Shown here: positions 34,480 to 45,558 of the stretch, piece after piece | Layout of the letters: every line of letters begins with the position of its first letter | Numbering within the stretch: the stretch's first letter is position 1 | NCBI GenBank assembly: GCA_035772735.1 | Contig: JASDFA010000001.1 | Coordinates: forward strand, 57,489,001-57,553,000 | Reading direction: 5' to 3' | Length of the DNA: 64,000 nt | From: Datura wrightii | Lineage: Eukaryota; Streptophyta; Magnoliopsida; Solanales; Solanaceae | The notes under the pieces: generated by a model | What the model was told of the DNA's origin: nothing | Seen by the model: only the letters and a program-made list of their open reading frames with translations | The model's database searches: none | Position numbers and translations under genes: made by a program

Positions 34480-36191
34480 TGATCTTGGGAAGATTTATAT
34501 GCCCAAGTGATACTCAAACGTATCATTTTTACCTTGTTTGTTGTGCAATGTGTATATAATATCATGTATTTGGTAATAAAATGTGAATTTATACTAACCA
34601 ACATGATTAGCATTTGTTTTGCAGGATAATGTGATTTTTAAGAGCTAAAATGCGTGTTGGAACTATGTCAGAGTTGGACTTGGATGCGAGCGTGGAAAAG
34701 ACCTCGGATGGCATATTTTACACTGGCTCTGCGATGGTGCCGTGCCATGCTACCATCGCGGTAGCACACTGCCTGGAGAGGAAATTAATTGGAAGATTCC
34801 AGTGAGGCCTCACGACAGCTCCGTGGCACGGAGACAGGCCTCCGCGATGGCCTCCGTGCCACGTTGAGGCTAATTATCTGGACCATGCAATTTCCAGAGA
34901 GGGTCCGCGTCCACGCCGTGTCACGGAGGCAGTGCTCCGCATTGGCCTCCGTGACACATTGCTTGTTATTCCGGGAAAAATTTCCCACTAGTATAAATAG
35001 CACACTTAGGTTATTTTTAAAGGGGAGTTTTTTAGTTTTAATTTTTTTAGCCTGAGTTCAGAAGTGGGAGCAGGAACGTGGTTTTGTGGCAGTTGAAGAA
35101 TAGAAAAGATAAGAGTTTTCTTCTCTTCCCTTCTTCTTACCTTCAATTGTATGCATGATTCACACTCATTCTAGGATGATTAATCCAAGAATGAGTGGAT
35201 AATTCCTTTCTTGCTGAGGTTTTGAACTTGTGTAATGAATGTTGGTAATAATTGATATGGTTTCTTCTTCTTCTTGCATGTTGTTCTATTAATTCTTGTG
35301 CTTATTACATTCTTGATTGGCCACCATTAATGTATATCTAAAAAGTCCAATTTCACTCGAGAGAGCATGAAATTGGAAAGTTGTGAATTAATAGGGTATT
35401 GTTCTTAACTTGATTTGGGAAAATTGGGTTTTGATGTGCTTTCTTGATAGAAATATACTTGAAAGCCGTATTAGTCAATTTAGGAACCGGAATTGTAGTG
35501 TTAGGTCATAAATTGCATTTGATCACAGAAATGTAGACGAATGGTTTATGAATCTAAAGTGAAATTAAATACGGAAGTTTTAATTTCTAGGCAAACGTTC
35601 TTGGCTAGCAATATGAAGAAGAAGATGACCAAATTATCATGATTATCAAGTTCATTACTCGTTCTTAACCTTGGCATGTGCATATCCATTGTCTAAACTC
35701 AACGTAAATAGTAGTTATTAATTTTAGTAGATAATTAGTTTAGAAACAAAACTCACTCAAATCTTGGTTGGATTGTTGTTAACATAGTTAGAAATAGAAT
35801 AGAGATATAGTAAACTAGGCAGTTTTGCATATCTAGAGCAGCCTCCTTGGATCGATACTTGGCTACTTAGCCACTTTATTACTTGTTTGACCACGTACAC
35901 TTGCGTGTCGGTGTATAATATATACCGAGCAGCAGAGCGCGAGCACCCACTTGAAATACATGGTTAGCCATGAAGAAGGACCCATGATTTGGCCAATAAT
36001 CATAAATCCCTAAGTCATGAAATCCATGCATACTTGTAAAACATGTATATACTTAATATTCATAAATACATGATGAGTACTTGAGAGAATCATATCATAA
36101 ATCATAAATCGTAATTTAGGGCTTAAGAAGATGAAGATCATAATGGAATCATAACTTGGCTTTTCATGAAGCATACATAGTTTGGCACAAT
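33916..36191. repeat. 402-bp tandem duplication in the E LTR, second copy split by a solo LTR
   Basis: Copy one is 33916-34317 (from GGCATGTAGTTCTAAGAC to TTTGGCACAAT). Copy two is 34318-34479 plus 35951-36191, interrupted by the D-type solo LTR and its target duplication. Other Tekay-like LTRs in the window carry this segment once. Confidence 0.92.
34480..35945 (+). mobile_element. Solo LTR of the element D family
   Basis: TGATCTTGGG to GCGCGAGCA, 1466 bp, has exact CCCAC duplications at 34475-34479 and 35946-35950. It is the same length as the D 3' LTR (47465-48930). The TATA box is TATAAATA at 34992-34999. By eye the first 710 bp differ from the D 3' LTR at about 20 sites and the rest at about four. 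No internal region lies next to it. Confidence 0.95.
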
Positions 36192-37099
36192 TTAATTAAA
36201 ATTTGAAACTATAAGTTGATAATTAAAATAGTTATAAAATCAGTCCATAGATTATAAAACATGATTTGATACATGAAGGGATTGGACCCATAGATAGATC
36301 ATAGAGAATTTCACAAAAATTTGAATAAACTCCATAAGATCATGAAAGTTGAATCTAGAATTGAAATCCATGGAATGGAGAAGAATTTAGACCATGAGAG
36401 TGAAAAGAACTCATATTCATAGCCTCACATACCTGGGTAAGTTGATCTTACAATCTTCCTTGAATGCCCAAAGGAAAATGAAGGAGAATTGATGGATTTT
36501 AGCCTTGATCACCCCTAGGAACCTTCTAGTCTTGCATGCATGGAGAAGAGTGATTTAGAATGAGATAAACCCTCTTAAAATAATCCTAACTAAGCTTAAA
36601 ATGACGTAGTTTAGGCCTTAGGAACTTAGGAATTACGGAAAAGCCCTTAATAAATTCGCAGGAAAATACACCCTGCCAGTCCCAATGAGGGACTAGACGA
36701 CCCGTCGTCATTGACCACGACTTGTGGTCTGAACTCATTGGAAGAACTAGGAAGTTATCTTATAGGGTCACCACGAGGGGACACCACGACTCGTGGTGTG
36801 CCCGAAAAATCGTGGTAACTAGCCGTGACCTGCACTGCCCAAAATTTTCCACTTCAAGCCAACCTCTAACCATGAGTGACCTAATGACTCGTGGTCCTAA
36901 CCATGACTTGTGTCCTTAGCCATGGTCAACACCAAATCCAAAAATCCAACCAAGTCCACCCTCATCCGCATGAGTCACTTAACGACTCATGGTGCACCTT
37001 ACGGGTCACTGGACGACTCGTCCTGTGACCTGGTGTAGAAAATCCTATTTTCTCTGTTTCAACCCTCGCGTCTGCTCTTAGGGCTTTTGGGGTATTACA
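35946..37099 (-). mobile_element. Element E 3' LTR, second part (left copy)
   Basis: The LTR resumes at the CCCAC duplication and ends GGGTATTACA. The U3 palindrome ACACCACGA-C-TCGTGGTGT is at 36781-36799. The segment is repeated at 48931-50083. Confidence 0.9.
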
Positions 37100-37134
37100 A
37101 TATCTCCTCCTTAAGAACATTCATCCTCGAATGT
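37100..37134 (-). promoter_or_regulatory. Element E polypurine tract and hairpin (left copy)
   Basis: The minus strand has AAGGAGGAGATAT before the LTR, with ACATTC-GAGGAT-GAATGT arms at 37117-37134. Repeated at 50084-50118. Confidence 0.82.
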
Positions 37135-37343
37135 GGGTAAGCATATTGGAAAGCTAAGAAATACAAACATCATACGAAATCTGAAGATGTAGAGTAGAAA
37201 ATTGACGGAGTGACTATCTCCACACTGAACTACATGATTGAACTGAATTCATGAATCATACATACATATATTGACATGAAAGAAATTGGGGCATATGAAC
37301 TAAACATGAAACTGAATAGAGTACTAAGGAGGAAACTAATGCC

Positions 37344-38240
37344 TCAAGCTTCAACTGAGTCAAAAGGAAATAGACGTGGGTATTTAGCCATCATATCTGC
37401 TTCGGCTTCCCACGTAGCTCCCTCAACATGCTGGTTCCTCCGCAATACCTCTACTGAGGCAACTTCTTTGTTTCTTATCTTCCAAAACTAATGATCGAGT
37501 ATTTCCAAAGGAACTTCCTCATATCTAAGGTTATCCTTCACACCTACACTCTCTACCAGGACAACCAAAGCCGGATCACCCAAGCATTTCTGTAGTAGTG
37601 ACACATGGAACACCGGATGAACTGAAGCTAATTTTGAGGGCAACTCCAACTCATACGCTACCTTTACCCATCTCACAATCCAGTATGGGCCAACATAACA
37701 GGGACTGAGTTTCCCTTTCATTTCGAACCTCATCATTCCCTTCATGGGAGATACCTTCAGAAACACCCATTCATTAACTTCAAACTCAAGATCCCTCCTT
37801 CTCACATCCGCATATGACTTTTGATGACTATGAGTTATTTTTAACCTGTCCCTTATAAGCTGAAATTTCTACATAGCCTCATGGACTGAATCTGGTCCTA
37901 TCAATGCAGCTTCACCTACTTCAAACCAACCAATAGACGATCTACATCTTCGAACATATAGAGCCTCAAACAGAGCTATCTGAATGCTGGAATGGTAGTT
38001 GTTGTTATATGAAAACTCAATGAGAGGCAAATGATCATCCCAACTACCTTTGAAATCAGTCACACACGCTCTCAACATATCCTCCAGATTCTGAATAGTC
38101 CACTCTTCCTGGCCATCTATTTGCGGGTGAAAAGCTATGCTAAGCTTAACTTGAGTACCAAGTCCCTTTTGAAATTGTCTCCAAAATTGGGAGGCAAATT
38201 GAGTACCTCTATCCGATATGATGGAAAAGGGTACTCCATC
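37344..38240 (-). pseudogene. Element E integrase C-terminal half and chromodomain remnant (left copy)
   Basis: The minus strand encodes GVPFSIISDRGTQFASQFWR (integrase core with the second catalytic Asp), HPQIDGQEEWTIQNLEDML (catalytic Glu region), WDDHLPLIEFSYNNNYHSS, EVNEWVFLKVSPMKGMM, GKLSPCYVGP and VHPVFHVSLLQKCLGDP. A degraded chromodomain follows to about 37344. The upstream half of integrase is cut off at 38240 by LTR M1. Stops are at 37869 and 37488. The intact-order equivalent is in element H. Confidence 0.88.
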
Positions 38241-39690
38241 TGTCACGCCCCATAACTGGGGGAAGGGCGCGACTGGCTCCCCATACCAGACTAATTGGGA
38301 AGCCGGTTATATGACATCTATAACTATAATACTTAGGCCGTCCAGGCCACCTGTCACAATCAACTAGAGCACAAACTAGACCCATAGTGTCTCAACAATA
38401 CAGGGTAAACAACTGAAATGCAAACTAAACAACAAAAAGCCAACAAGGCCATAAACTGAATACCATTGTACACACTAAGTCCACAAAGCCTCTAAAGATT
38501 AAACTAACTGATGGTTGGAACAGGGCTCTGACCTACCCATAACTACATCTCAAAACTCTAACTGAAACAAAACCAGTCTTAGCTCCATAAAGAAAGGAGC
38601 ATACCAACACATCCGCTAATCTCACGAACTGCTACTGCAACTGGCAATCCCGACCTTTACCTGCACCTGCAGCACGAACGCAGGTCCCCAGGTGAAGGGA
38701 CGTCAGTACGAATGAAATGTACTGGTATGTAAGGCAGAAAACTGTAAACATGTAAGATAGCAATGATAGTTGAGCCAGAAATAAGGAATAGTAACAAACT
38801 GGAATCCTGGAAACTGAAACCTGACAATAAGTCAATACTAAAGTGCAAATGCAACCACAAGAAAAACTATAACTGTAATAATGGAGGCCAACCGACCATA
38901 AAAATCATATAAAAATGCCTCCAGTCGGTGTACCATACCGGGGTAAAATAAAAATATTCTCAATCATAATCATGAATGGAGCCGATAAAGCTTATACTGA
39001 GTCAATTTTAATACATGAGCATTCAAATGACAAATGCTTAATCTGTAGTCGTAATAGGTCTCTTTCGTAAAATTTAAATGCAAGTGAGCACATATACCAT
39101 GTAAAATTAGCAAATATGCACATATATCACGTAAAGCTATCAAATTGTATACAAACATGTCAACTCAGTGACTCGACGAACCTTCAGGAGGTCTACCAAC
39201 ATAAGAATTTTGGTAGACTTACAAGCAATGTCCTATAGATAGTCTTACCAATTTAACGTATCGCTTGAGTAGAAGCACATAGATTCCCATTTCTATACAA
39301 TCCTTTGACATCTGGGAACTACATATATATACTGCCCACACGGTGGTTCCTTTACATGTATCGACAACTATACATTCGATTTTCATTGCCAAATTTATCA
39401 CGTCAATGAGCACATGCAGTTCTCAATTCATTTGCCTTATTTTCAGGAAAACATGGGACTTATAACTTGAAGCTTGGAGTTATTTTCACAACGCTTAACA
39501 TATATGTAGAGCTGAGAGCTGAATTACATACATACAACGTATGAGACTTCTGTATAACGTATAAACTCGTATTTAGTTAGCTGAGTGACCTCTAGGTGAC
39601 TTCCTAGGAGTAGAAGTTCTAAGCTTAACTGATCATTTTCATAGCTTGTGCTTATACTTACTTAGACATTAGGAACATTGGTACATGGGA
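38241..39690 (-). mobile_element. LTR M1, truncated left copy
   Basis: The segment begins TGTCACGCCCC after the target flank CCATC and matches 51225-52673 almost base for base. It ends at the duplication junction, where D LTR sequence starts. Reading frames inside are not conserved coding. Confidence 0.92.
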
Positions 39691-39691
39691 T

Positions 39692-40447
39692 AATGAGTGG
39701 CTAGTTCCTTTCTTGCTGAGGTTTTGAACTTGTGTAATGAATGTTGGTAATAATTGATATGGTTTCTTCTTCTTCTTGCATGTTGTTCTATTAATTCTTG
39801 TGCTTATTACATTCTTGATTGGCCACCATTAATGTATATCTAAAAAGTCCAATTTCACTCGAGAGAGCATGAAATTGGAAAGTTGTGAATTAATAGGGTA
39901 TTGTTCTTAACTTGATTTGGGAAAATTGGGTTTTGATGTGCTTTCTTGATAGAAATATACTTGAAAGCCGTATTAGTCAATTTAGGAACCGGAATTGTAG
40001 TGTTAGGTCATAAATTGCATTTGATCACAGAAATGTAGACAAATGGTTTATGAATCTAAAGTGAAATTAAATACGGAAGTTTTAATTTCTAGGCAAACAT
40101 TCTTGGCTAGCAATATGAAGAAGAAGATGACCAAATTATCATGATTATCAAGTTCATTACTCGTTCTTAACCTTGGCATGTGCATATCCATTGTCTAAAC
40201 TCAACGTAAATAGTAGTTATTAATTTTAGTAGATAATTAGTTTAGAAACAAAACTCACTCAAATCTTGGTTGGATTGTTGTTAACATAGTTAGAAATAGA
40301 ATAGAGATATAGTAAACTAGGCAGTTTTGCATAACTAGAGCAGCCTCCTTGGATCGATACTTGGCTACTTAGCCACTTTATTACTTGTTTGACCACGTAC
40401 ACTTGCGTGTCGGTGTATAATATATACCGAGCAGCAGGGCGCGAGCA
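39692..40447 (+). mobile_element. Element D 5' LTR, lacking its first 710 bp
   Basis: The segment corresponds to LTR positions 711-1466 (same as 35190-35945) and ends GCGAGCA. The missing part includes the TATA box and all U3 inverted repeats, so this LTR should not drive transcription. Confidence 0.93.
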
Positions 40448-40453
40448 AGTTTT

Positions 40454-40470
40454 TGGCGCCGTTGCCGGGG
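40454..40470 (+). other. Element D primer binding site (Asp tRNA)
   Basis: TGGCGCCGTTGCCGGGG complements the 3' end of plant tRNA-Asp (GTC), the usual primer for Athila/Tat elements. It lies six bases after the LTR end. Confidence 0.92.
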
Positions 40471-40590
40471 AGGCTAGGCGATTTGTAAAATTTTGTTTAG
40501 TGTAAATTTACTGTATTTGTATTTTTATTTTCTTAAGTGTTAACAACTTGGTCTTAGCCTGTATTTTGCAGATTTTTATTTCTGTGAACA

Positions 40591-42972
40591 CTGGCAAGGG
40601 ACAAGGAGCTGGTGGAATCTTACTTAGAGCCAGAACGTGAATTGCACAGTCAACGTAGAGAAGCTCTTCGGAAGAAGTTGCAGTTGCTCAAACAGTCTAT
40701 AATGGAGCAACCCAATCCACCAGTTGTGCAGGCAGTGTTAGTGCCCGAGGAAGTAGCAGCCAGGCCGGTTCGCGAGGTGGCAATCCCACATGCTAATAAT
40801 GTACATTCCAGCATCCGCAAACCAGAGCCTGGGGGGAGATTTGAGTTAAAGCAAAATATGGTGCAACTTTTGCACACTAGCGGGCAGTTTACCGGTCTCC
40901 CTCATGAAGATCCGCAACAACATCTCCAGAACTTTTTGGAGATAAGTGACACTTACATCCCCGCTGGAGTGTCACCTGATTATGTTCGGCTCACCTTATT
41001 TCCATTTTCCTTACTTGGTGAAGCCAAGAGGTGGTTAAAAGCTGAACCACCCAACTCTATATCAACGTGGGATGATCTTGCAAAGAAGTTCTTGATCAGA
41101 TTTTTCCCTTCAGGTAAAACAGCTAAACTTAGAAGTCAGATTCTAAGTTTTAAACAGAGGGAAGGAGAAAATCTTTATCAAGCCTGGGAAAGATTCAAGT
41201 CCATGTTGCGGGACTGTCCTCATCATCATCAGTCAAATGAGGTGTTGGTCCACACTTTTATTGAGGGTTTGGAACCCCACACTAAAATTTTGTTAGACTC
41301 AGCAGCTGGAGGGCAAGCGCTGGAGAAGACTTATGAGGAGCTGTACACTTTGCTCAACCGAATTTCACAAGGCAATCCAGAATGGAATGCAGATTCTTCA
41401 AGAGGTGGAGCAAGGAAAGCAGCGGGAGTGCTTGAAGTGGATGGATTCACAGCTATCGCTGCTTTGCAAAATCAGTTAAACACTCACTTCAGCAATATGA
41501 ATTTGAACCAGCCGTCAGCCTCAGTCAATTCAGTCCAACAGATGTGGTGTGAAGTGTGTGGTAGTAGTGAGCATTCAGCCGAATGTTGTGGTGCAAATCC
41601 TGATTCTGTCAACTTTGTGGGCAATGCACAGAGGAATCAATAGCAGTTTGGTGGTGGCTACAACTCGAATTGGAGGAATCATCCAAATTTTTCGTGGGGT
41701 AGCAACAATCAACAAGGTCAAGGTTCAGGGCAGGGTATGCACAGAAACCAAGGAGGGCAACAAGGCTATCAGAATCAGTTCAGAAGTCACAATGCCCCTC
41801 CTCCACCACCATCACCGACTATTGAGGAAATGTTCAAGACCATGATTGCCAACCAGGCACAATTGCAGGCTGACTATGTCAAACTGGCGGCCGAAGTAAA
41901 GAACAATCAATTGGCAACCAAGGCTCTTGAATATCAGTTTGGGCAATTTGCTAGTGCCCAAAATACTAGACCAAGGGGAGGACTACCTAGCGACACGGAT
42001 CCCAATCCTAAGCAGGTAAATGCAGTGACCACGAGGAGTGGTTTACAATTAAAGGAGGTGGAACCGGAAAGACCGCCTCAGAAGTCAGGAGCCGCAGATG
42101 TTGAGGGAGAACTAACCTCAGATACGGGGAAGACCAAAGTAGCTGAACCAACAAGGCCTCCACCCCCGTTCCCTCAACGACTTAAGAAACACAAGGAGGA
42201 GGCGTGTTTCCAGAAATTCATGGAGGTACTTAAACAGGTACATGTTAACTTACCTCTTGTTGATGTCTTGCAGGGTGTGCCAAAATATGCAAAGTATATC
42301 AAAGACATCGTGGCCAACAAAAGTCGCTTGACCGAGTATGCCACGGTGGCTTTAACGGAGGAATGCACATCCCGTATTCAGAACAGGTTGCCCACTAAAC
42401 TGAAGGATCCTGGAAGTTTTACTATCCAGCTGACGATTGGGCAAAGTATCCGAGCTCGTGGGTTATGCGACTTGGGGGCAAGTATAAATCTGATGCCATC
42501 TTCGGTATTCAGAAAGTTAGGGCTAGGGAGCCCTAGACCTACAACAGTGATCTTGCAGCTAGCAGACAGGTCTTTAGCTAAGCCGGATGGCATAGTTGAG
42601 GATGTGCTAGTGCAGGTAGGCTCCCTCATTTTTCCGGTAGATTTCATTGTTCTGGATTTTGAGCCAGATGCGGAAGTCCCATTTATTTTGGGACGACCAT
42701 TTTCGGCAACCGGAAAGGCATTGATCGATGTAGGTGCGGGTCAACTCACGATGCAAGCACACGACAAGATTGAGGTGTTCGACGTGTACAAGGCACCTAA
42801 GCTCCCGACTGTCTATAAGGAACTCTCGGTGATCAACGTGATTGATCATGGGAATGCAAATGGATTGAGTGATTCCCGAGAGTTACTAGGTAGGCCACCA
42901 GACAAGGTTGAGAACTACTGGGGAGATGACCATGATCGGGTCAAATCGTCCATCTCCCTAGTAGAAAATTGA
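40591..42972 (+). pseudogene. Element D gag-protease, one frame with a single in-frame UAG
   Basis: The frame opens after a TGA at 40585. At 40591 a CTG stands where the family ATG is expected (CTG GCA AGG GAC); the next in-frame ATG is at 40702. The capsid-like region contains FTGLPHEDPQQHLQNFLEI, LFPFSLLGEAKRWL and TWDDLAKKFLIRFFPSGK. A CX2CX4HX4C knuckle (CEVCGSSEHSAECC) is at about 41550-41590. A TAG at 41641-41643 is followed in the same frame by the Gln/Gly/Asn-rich linker, PRPPPPFPQRLKKHKEEA-like Pro-rich sequence and an Athila-type protease (LCDLGASINLMPSSVF, VPFILGRPF near 42680-42710). The stop at 42970 is not followed by RT. Gag would form particles; the protease would process gag. 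The strict call is pseudogene, but stop readthrough is conceivable. Confidence 0.9.
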
Positions 42973-43012
42973 GCGTAAAGGCTGTCGAGCCGCGACGTTA
43001 AACCAGGCGCTG

Positions 43013-43030
43013 CACGGGAGGCAACCCGTG
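43013..43030 (+). repeat. Hairpin CACGGG-AGGCAA-CCCGTG after protease
   Basis: A perfect 6-bp stem has a 6-nt loop, preceded by the lead TTAAACCAGGCGCTG. Equivalent hairpins occur after the protease of element C (23257-23324). Confidence 0.9.
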
Positions 43031-43290
43031 AAAAATACTTTTCTTTCTTTTTCCTTAGTGTAAAGTTTTTCTTTTATTTAATTTTCTTTTCTTTTTCTTG
43101 ACTAGGTTTAGATGTGCATTTTAATTAGTAATTTTTATTTTTTTAGTAGGGAATCTAGTCATTTAACCAATTTTTGTTTAGTGAGGTGATTTTCAGGTAT
43201 ACCGGAGGAAAAATACTTGGAATCGAGAAAACGAGGCGAGGTATGAAAAATAAAATTTGATAGTGAAACAGAGCACTGGCGCGTTGGCAC

Positions 43291-43427
43291 CGTGTCACGG
43301 AGGCAATGCTCCGCGTTGGCCTCCGTGACACGTTGAAGGCAAATCTGGAATTTTTTAAAATTCCAGTAAGCCAACGCGTTGGCTCCGTGTCACGGAGGAG
43401 GGCCTCCGCGTTACCCTCCGTGACACG
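43291..43427 (+). repeat. Two CACGGAGG inverted-repeat modules in the D spacer
   Basis: CGTGTCACGGAGGC (43291-43304) pairs perfectly with GCCTCCGTGACACG (43319-43332) over a 14-nt loop. CGTGTCACGGAGG (43386-43398) pairs with CCTCCGTGACACG (43415-43427) over 16 nt. Each also contains the small palindrome CTCCGTG-T-CACGGAG or part of it. The same modules occur in the D LTR. Confidence 0.93.
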
Positions 43428-44337
43428 TTGCCCTTATCCCAGTGCCGGGTCACACCGGGTTTCCAGGTGACCCGCGTGTTTCTTTTAAATAAACCCCCGA
43501 TTTTCGCCCATTTTTCCCCGTTCCCTCTACCCTCCGCGACCAAACACCCATTCCCCTACCCCCAAGCTCCGTGCCACGTTAAGAGGCAAGGAAAACGTCA
43601 AGTCTTTATCGATTCTTCAATTCCAAGGTATGTTTTCATCGTCTATCTCAAATTTTTGGCGATTTTTGTCGATTTTGAGCATGTGAGGTGAGATATATCA
43701 CCCTAGGTAGAAATTAAACATGACGTGAATTATTTTTCGATTGATTGTGTTTGGATTGTTGTAGTTGACGGGTGAACTTATCGATTGATTGAATAATTCA
43801 TTGTTGATTGTCGAATTGAGTTCTAGGGCTTGGGGTTGTTGAATTTTAACTTGGGTAACTTGAAAGTTTGACGAAATTGATGCCGGGGTGTGTTTATTAT
43901 TTGAGATAAGTCGTGGTAAATATTGTATAATTGGTGAAAGATGACTAATTCTCGAATTTTTGTGGGACATTGCGTAATATGTGAATTGGTTGAATTGCTT
44001 AGATTAGTGTATATAAAATATTTATATTGTTGTTTCTATTTTGTTGTTGTTATCGTTGCTAAGTGCTATGGGTGAATAGCTGTCGATAGTAGGATTGGGT
44101 TAGCTGTATGAAGTCTGAGTAGTTCGCTAGCCGTTATGCTGTCGAATTTTTGTGAACGCACTAAGCAATATGTTTATAGTGATTGTGTTTGGGGTGTAAA
44201 TAGAGCTATCCTTGCTAACATGTTGTAAATATTGTTAAAGACTAAGTGTGGGGTAAATTTTGTTTAACCCGACCTTAGCCAAAGCTAACAAGTTTTTAGC
44301 TTAACGTTGTGCTTGTCTGTGTAAATTGACAGGTACA

Positions 44338-45558
44338 ATGGCCAGCCGACAAGATAAAGGCAAGGGTGCTTCAACCTCAGGCACCGGCAGAAAGAGAATG
44401 AGACTGGGCACTACTGTCCCAGCTGCACCTGCTGTTCCACGCGGTCAACACCGCCGATACAGAACACGATGGGTTACCGATGAAGGGAAGAAGTGGTACG
44501 CAAAGCATAAGGAGAACAAGTACTTCCCGGAGGAATATATTGCAAGGGAACCACTCGCACAGGAGTTCCCTCGCATCGTACAGAGGATTGAGGCAGCTGG
44601 GCTCAGCTTTATTTTTCAGGAGCCCAAGGAGTGCAACCTTCACTTGGTCCGGGAATTTTATGCCAACTAGAACCCGGCCATCAGAAGCCACACTATTAAA
44701 ATCAGAGGGCAGATTGTCACTCTGGAACCCCAGCAGCTGAATGCCATCGTTGGAGCGCGGGACACAGACGCCCATGTTCTCCGCCAGCTCAACATCACCC
44801 CATCGTACGCCGACATCAAACGTACGTTGTGTGGGGCTCGATCCACAGCCCGATGGAGTAGACACAAAGAGAGGGGTTACCACCAGACTCTGCCTTATTC
44901 GCAGATGAACAGGGAGGCCAGAATCTGGCTAAAAATTGTATGTTCGTTTTTGATCCCGGGAGTACATATGACAGACGTGACCCGGGACCGTGTCTGCCTG
45001 GTGTATGCCCTTATGAAAGGGCTTGAGATTAATGTGGGGGCGGTTATAATATCCGCCATGAAGAGAGCCAGACTACACCAGGGCCACAGATACGGGTTTG
45101 GCGGACTCATCACCACCTTCCTCCGAGGCCTCGACGTTGAGGAAGAAGCCTTGGATTACATTCCGCAGTTGGAGCGGAGGGCCCTTGATGTGACAAAGAC
45201 CAAGGCCCCCGACACTACACACGGACCTGTGCTGACTCTGGGCGAGCGACATGCTCGTGACGACCAGTATATGGCCCGTATGTTCGGTATGCAGATGCTG
45301 CAGCTACGGATAGGTGGGAGACCAGCCACCGAGGATGAATTATGGCAGCTGGAGCTAGACTACCCTTTTGGCGAGAACGCCAGAGCTTTATGCAAGGTGG
45401 GGCCAGCCTTTGTGGAGCCGACTGACAACGACGTCCCTACTGATGAGGAGACACGTCGTGAGGACTCTGATGTGGAGTCCGATGACAGCGAGGGAGCTGA
45501 TTCAGATAAGGGCGACGAGGCCGCAGCACCGGATGAGGAAGTCGAATATTTCGACTGA
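44338..45558 (+). pseudogene. Element D ORF2 (plant transposon protein-like, env position), one UAG
   Basis: ATG 44338 opens a 406-codon frame that ends at TGA 45556. It has a basic, Ser/Thr/Gly-rich N-terminus. The conserved block runs from about codon 60 (KWYAKHKENKYFPEEYI) to codon 110 (HLVREFYAN). TAG at 44668-44670 then replaces the Trp codon seen in element C. Downstream are REARIWLKIVCSFLIPG, VCLVYALMKGLEINVG and RHARDDQYMARMFGMQML, ending in an Asp/Glu-rich tail of about 45 residues. The domain is known from plant gypsy elements and annotated as a putative plant transposon protein, with unknown role. I see no convincing signal peptide or transmembrane helix. Apart from the TAG the frame is open, which suggests recent constraint. 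Confidence 0.85.

Larger units (their letters stand above)
35190..39690. repeat. Collapsed first copy of a 13-kb tandem duplication
   Basis: This stretch (second half of the solo LTR, E LTR remainder, E integrase, start of LTR M1) is repeated at 48175-52673 with an offset of 12984-12985. I counted about 17 differences in the roughly 3.7 kb after the LTR. The first copy stops abruptly at 39690. Confidence 0.95.
42973..44337 (+). other. Element D protease-ORF2 spacer with no pol
   Basis: About 1.37 kb carries a GGGAGGCAACCC hairpin (43013-43030), T-rich DNA, two long inverted-repeat modules (43291-43427) and a third half-module near 43568. No RT or integrase motif occurs in any frame. A CTTAG/GTAAG-type intron structure is possible but I cannot assign one. 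Confidence 0.85.

Noticed and set aside
34789..35055. 88-residue frame in the solo LTR, repeated at 47774-48040
   Set aside because: It starts at a TTG, lies in LTR U3 and R, and is shared only because the LTRs are copies. The amino acids come from the GC-rich inverted repeats.
38632..39413. Several 60-67-residue minus-strand frames, repeated at 51616-52396
   Set aside because: They lie within LTR M1, have no recognised domain, and are repeated only through the segmental duplication. The diverged M2 copy does not obviously keep them.
40454..40470. Possible tRNA-Asp gene fragment
   Set aside because: Only the 3'-end complement is present, in the standard place of a primer binding site. There is no cloverleaf.
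44377..44883. 168-residue minus-strand frame opposite D ORF2
   Set aside because: It is the antisense shadow of ORF2, whose plus-strand frame has domain similarity to element C.
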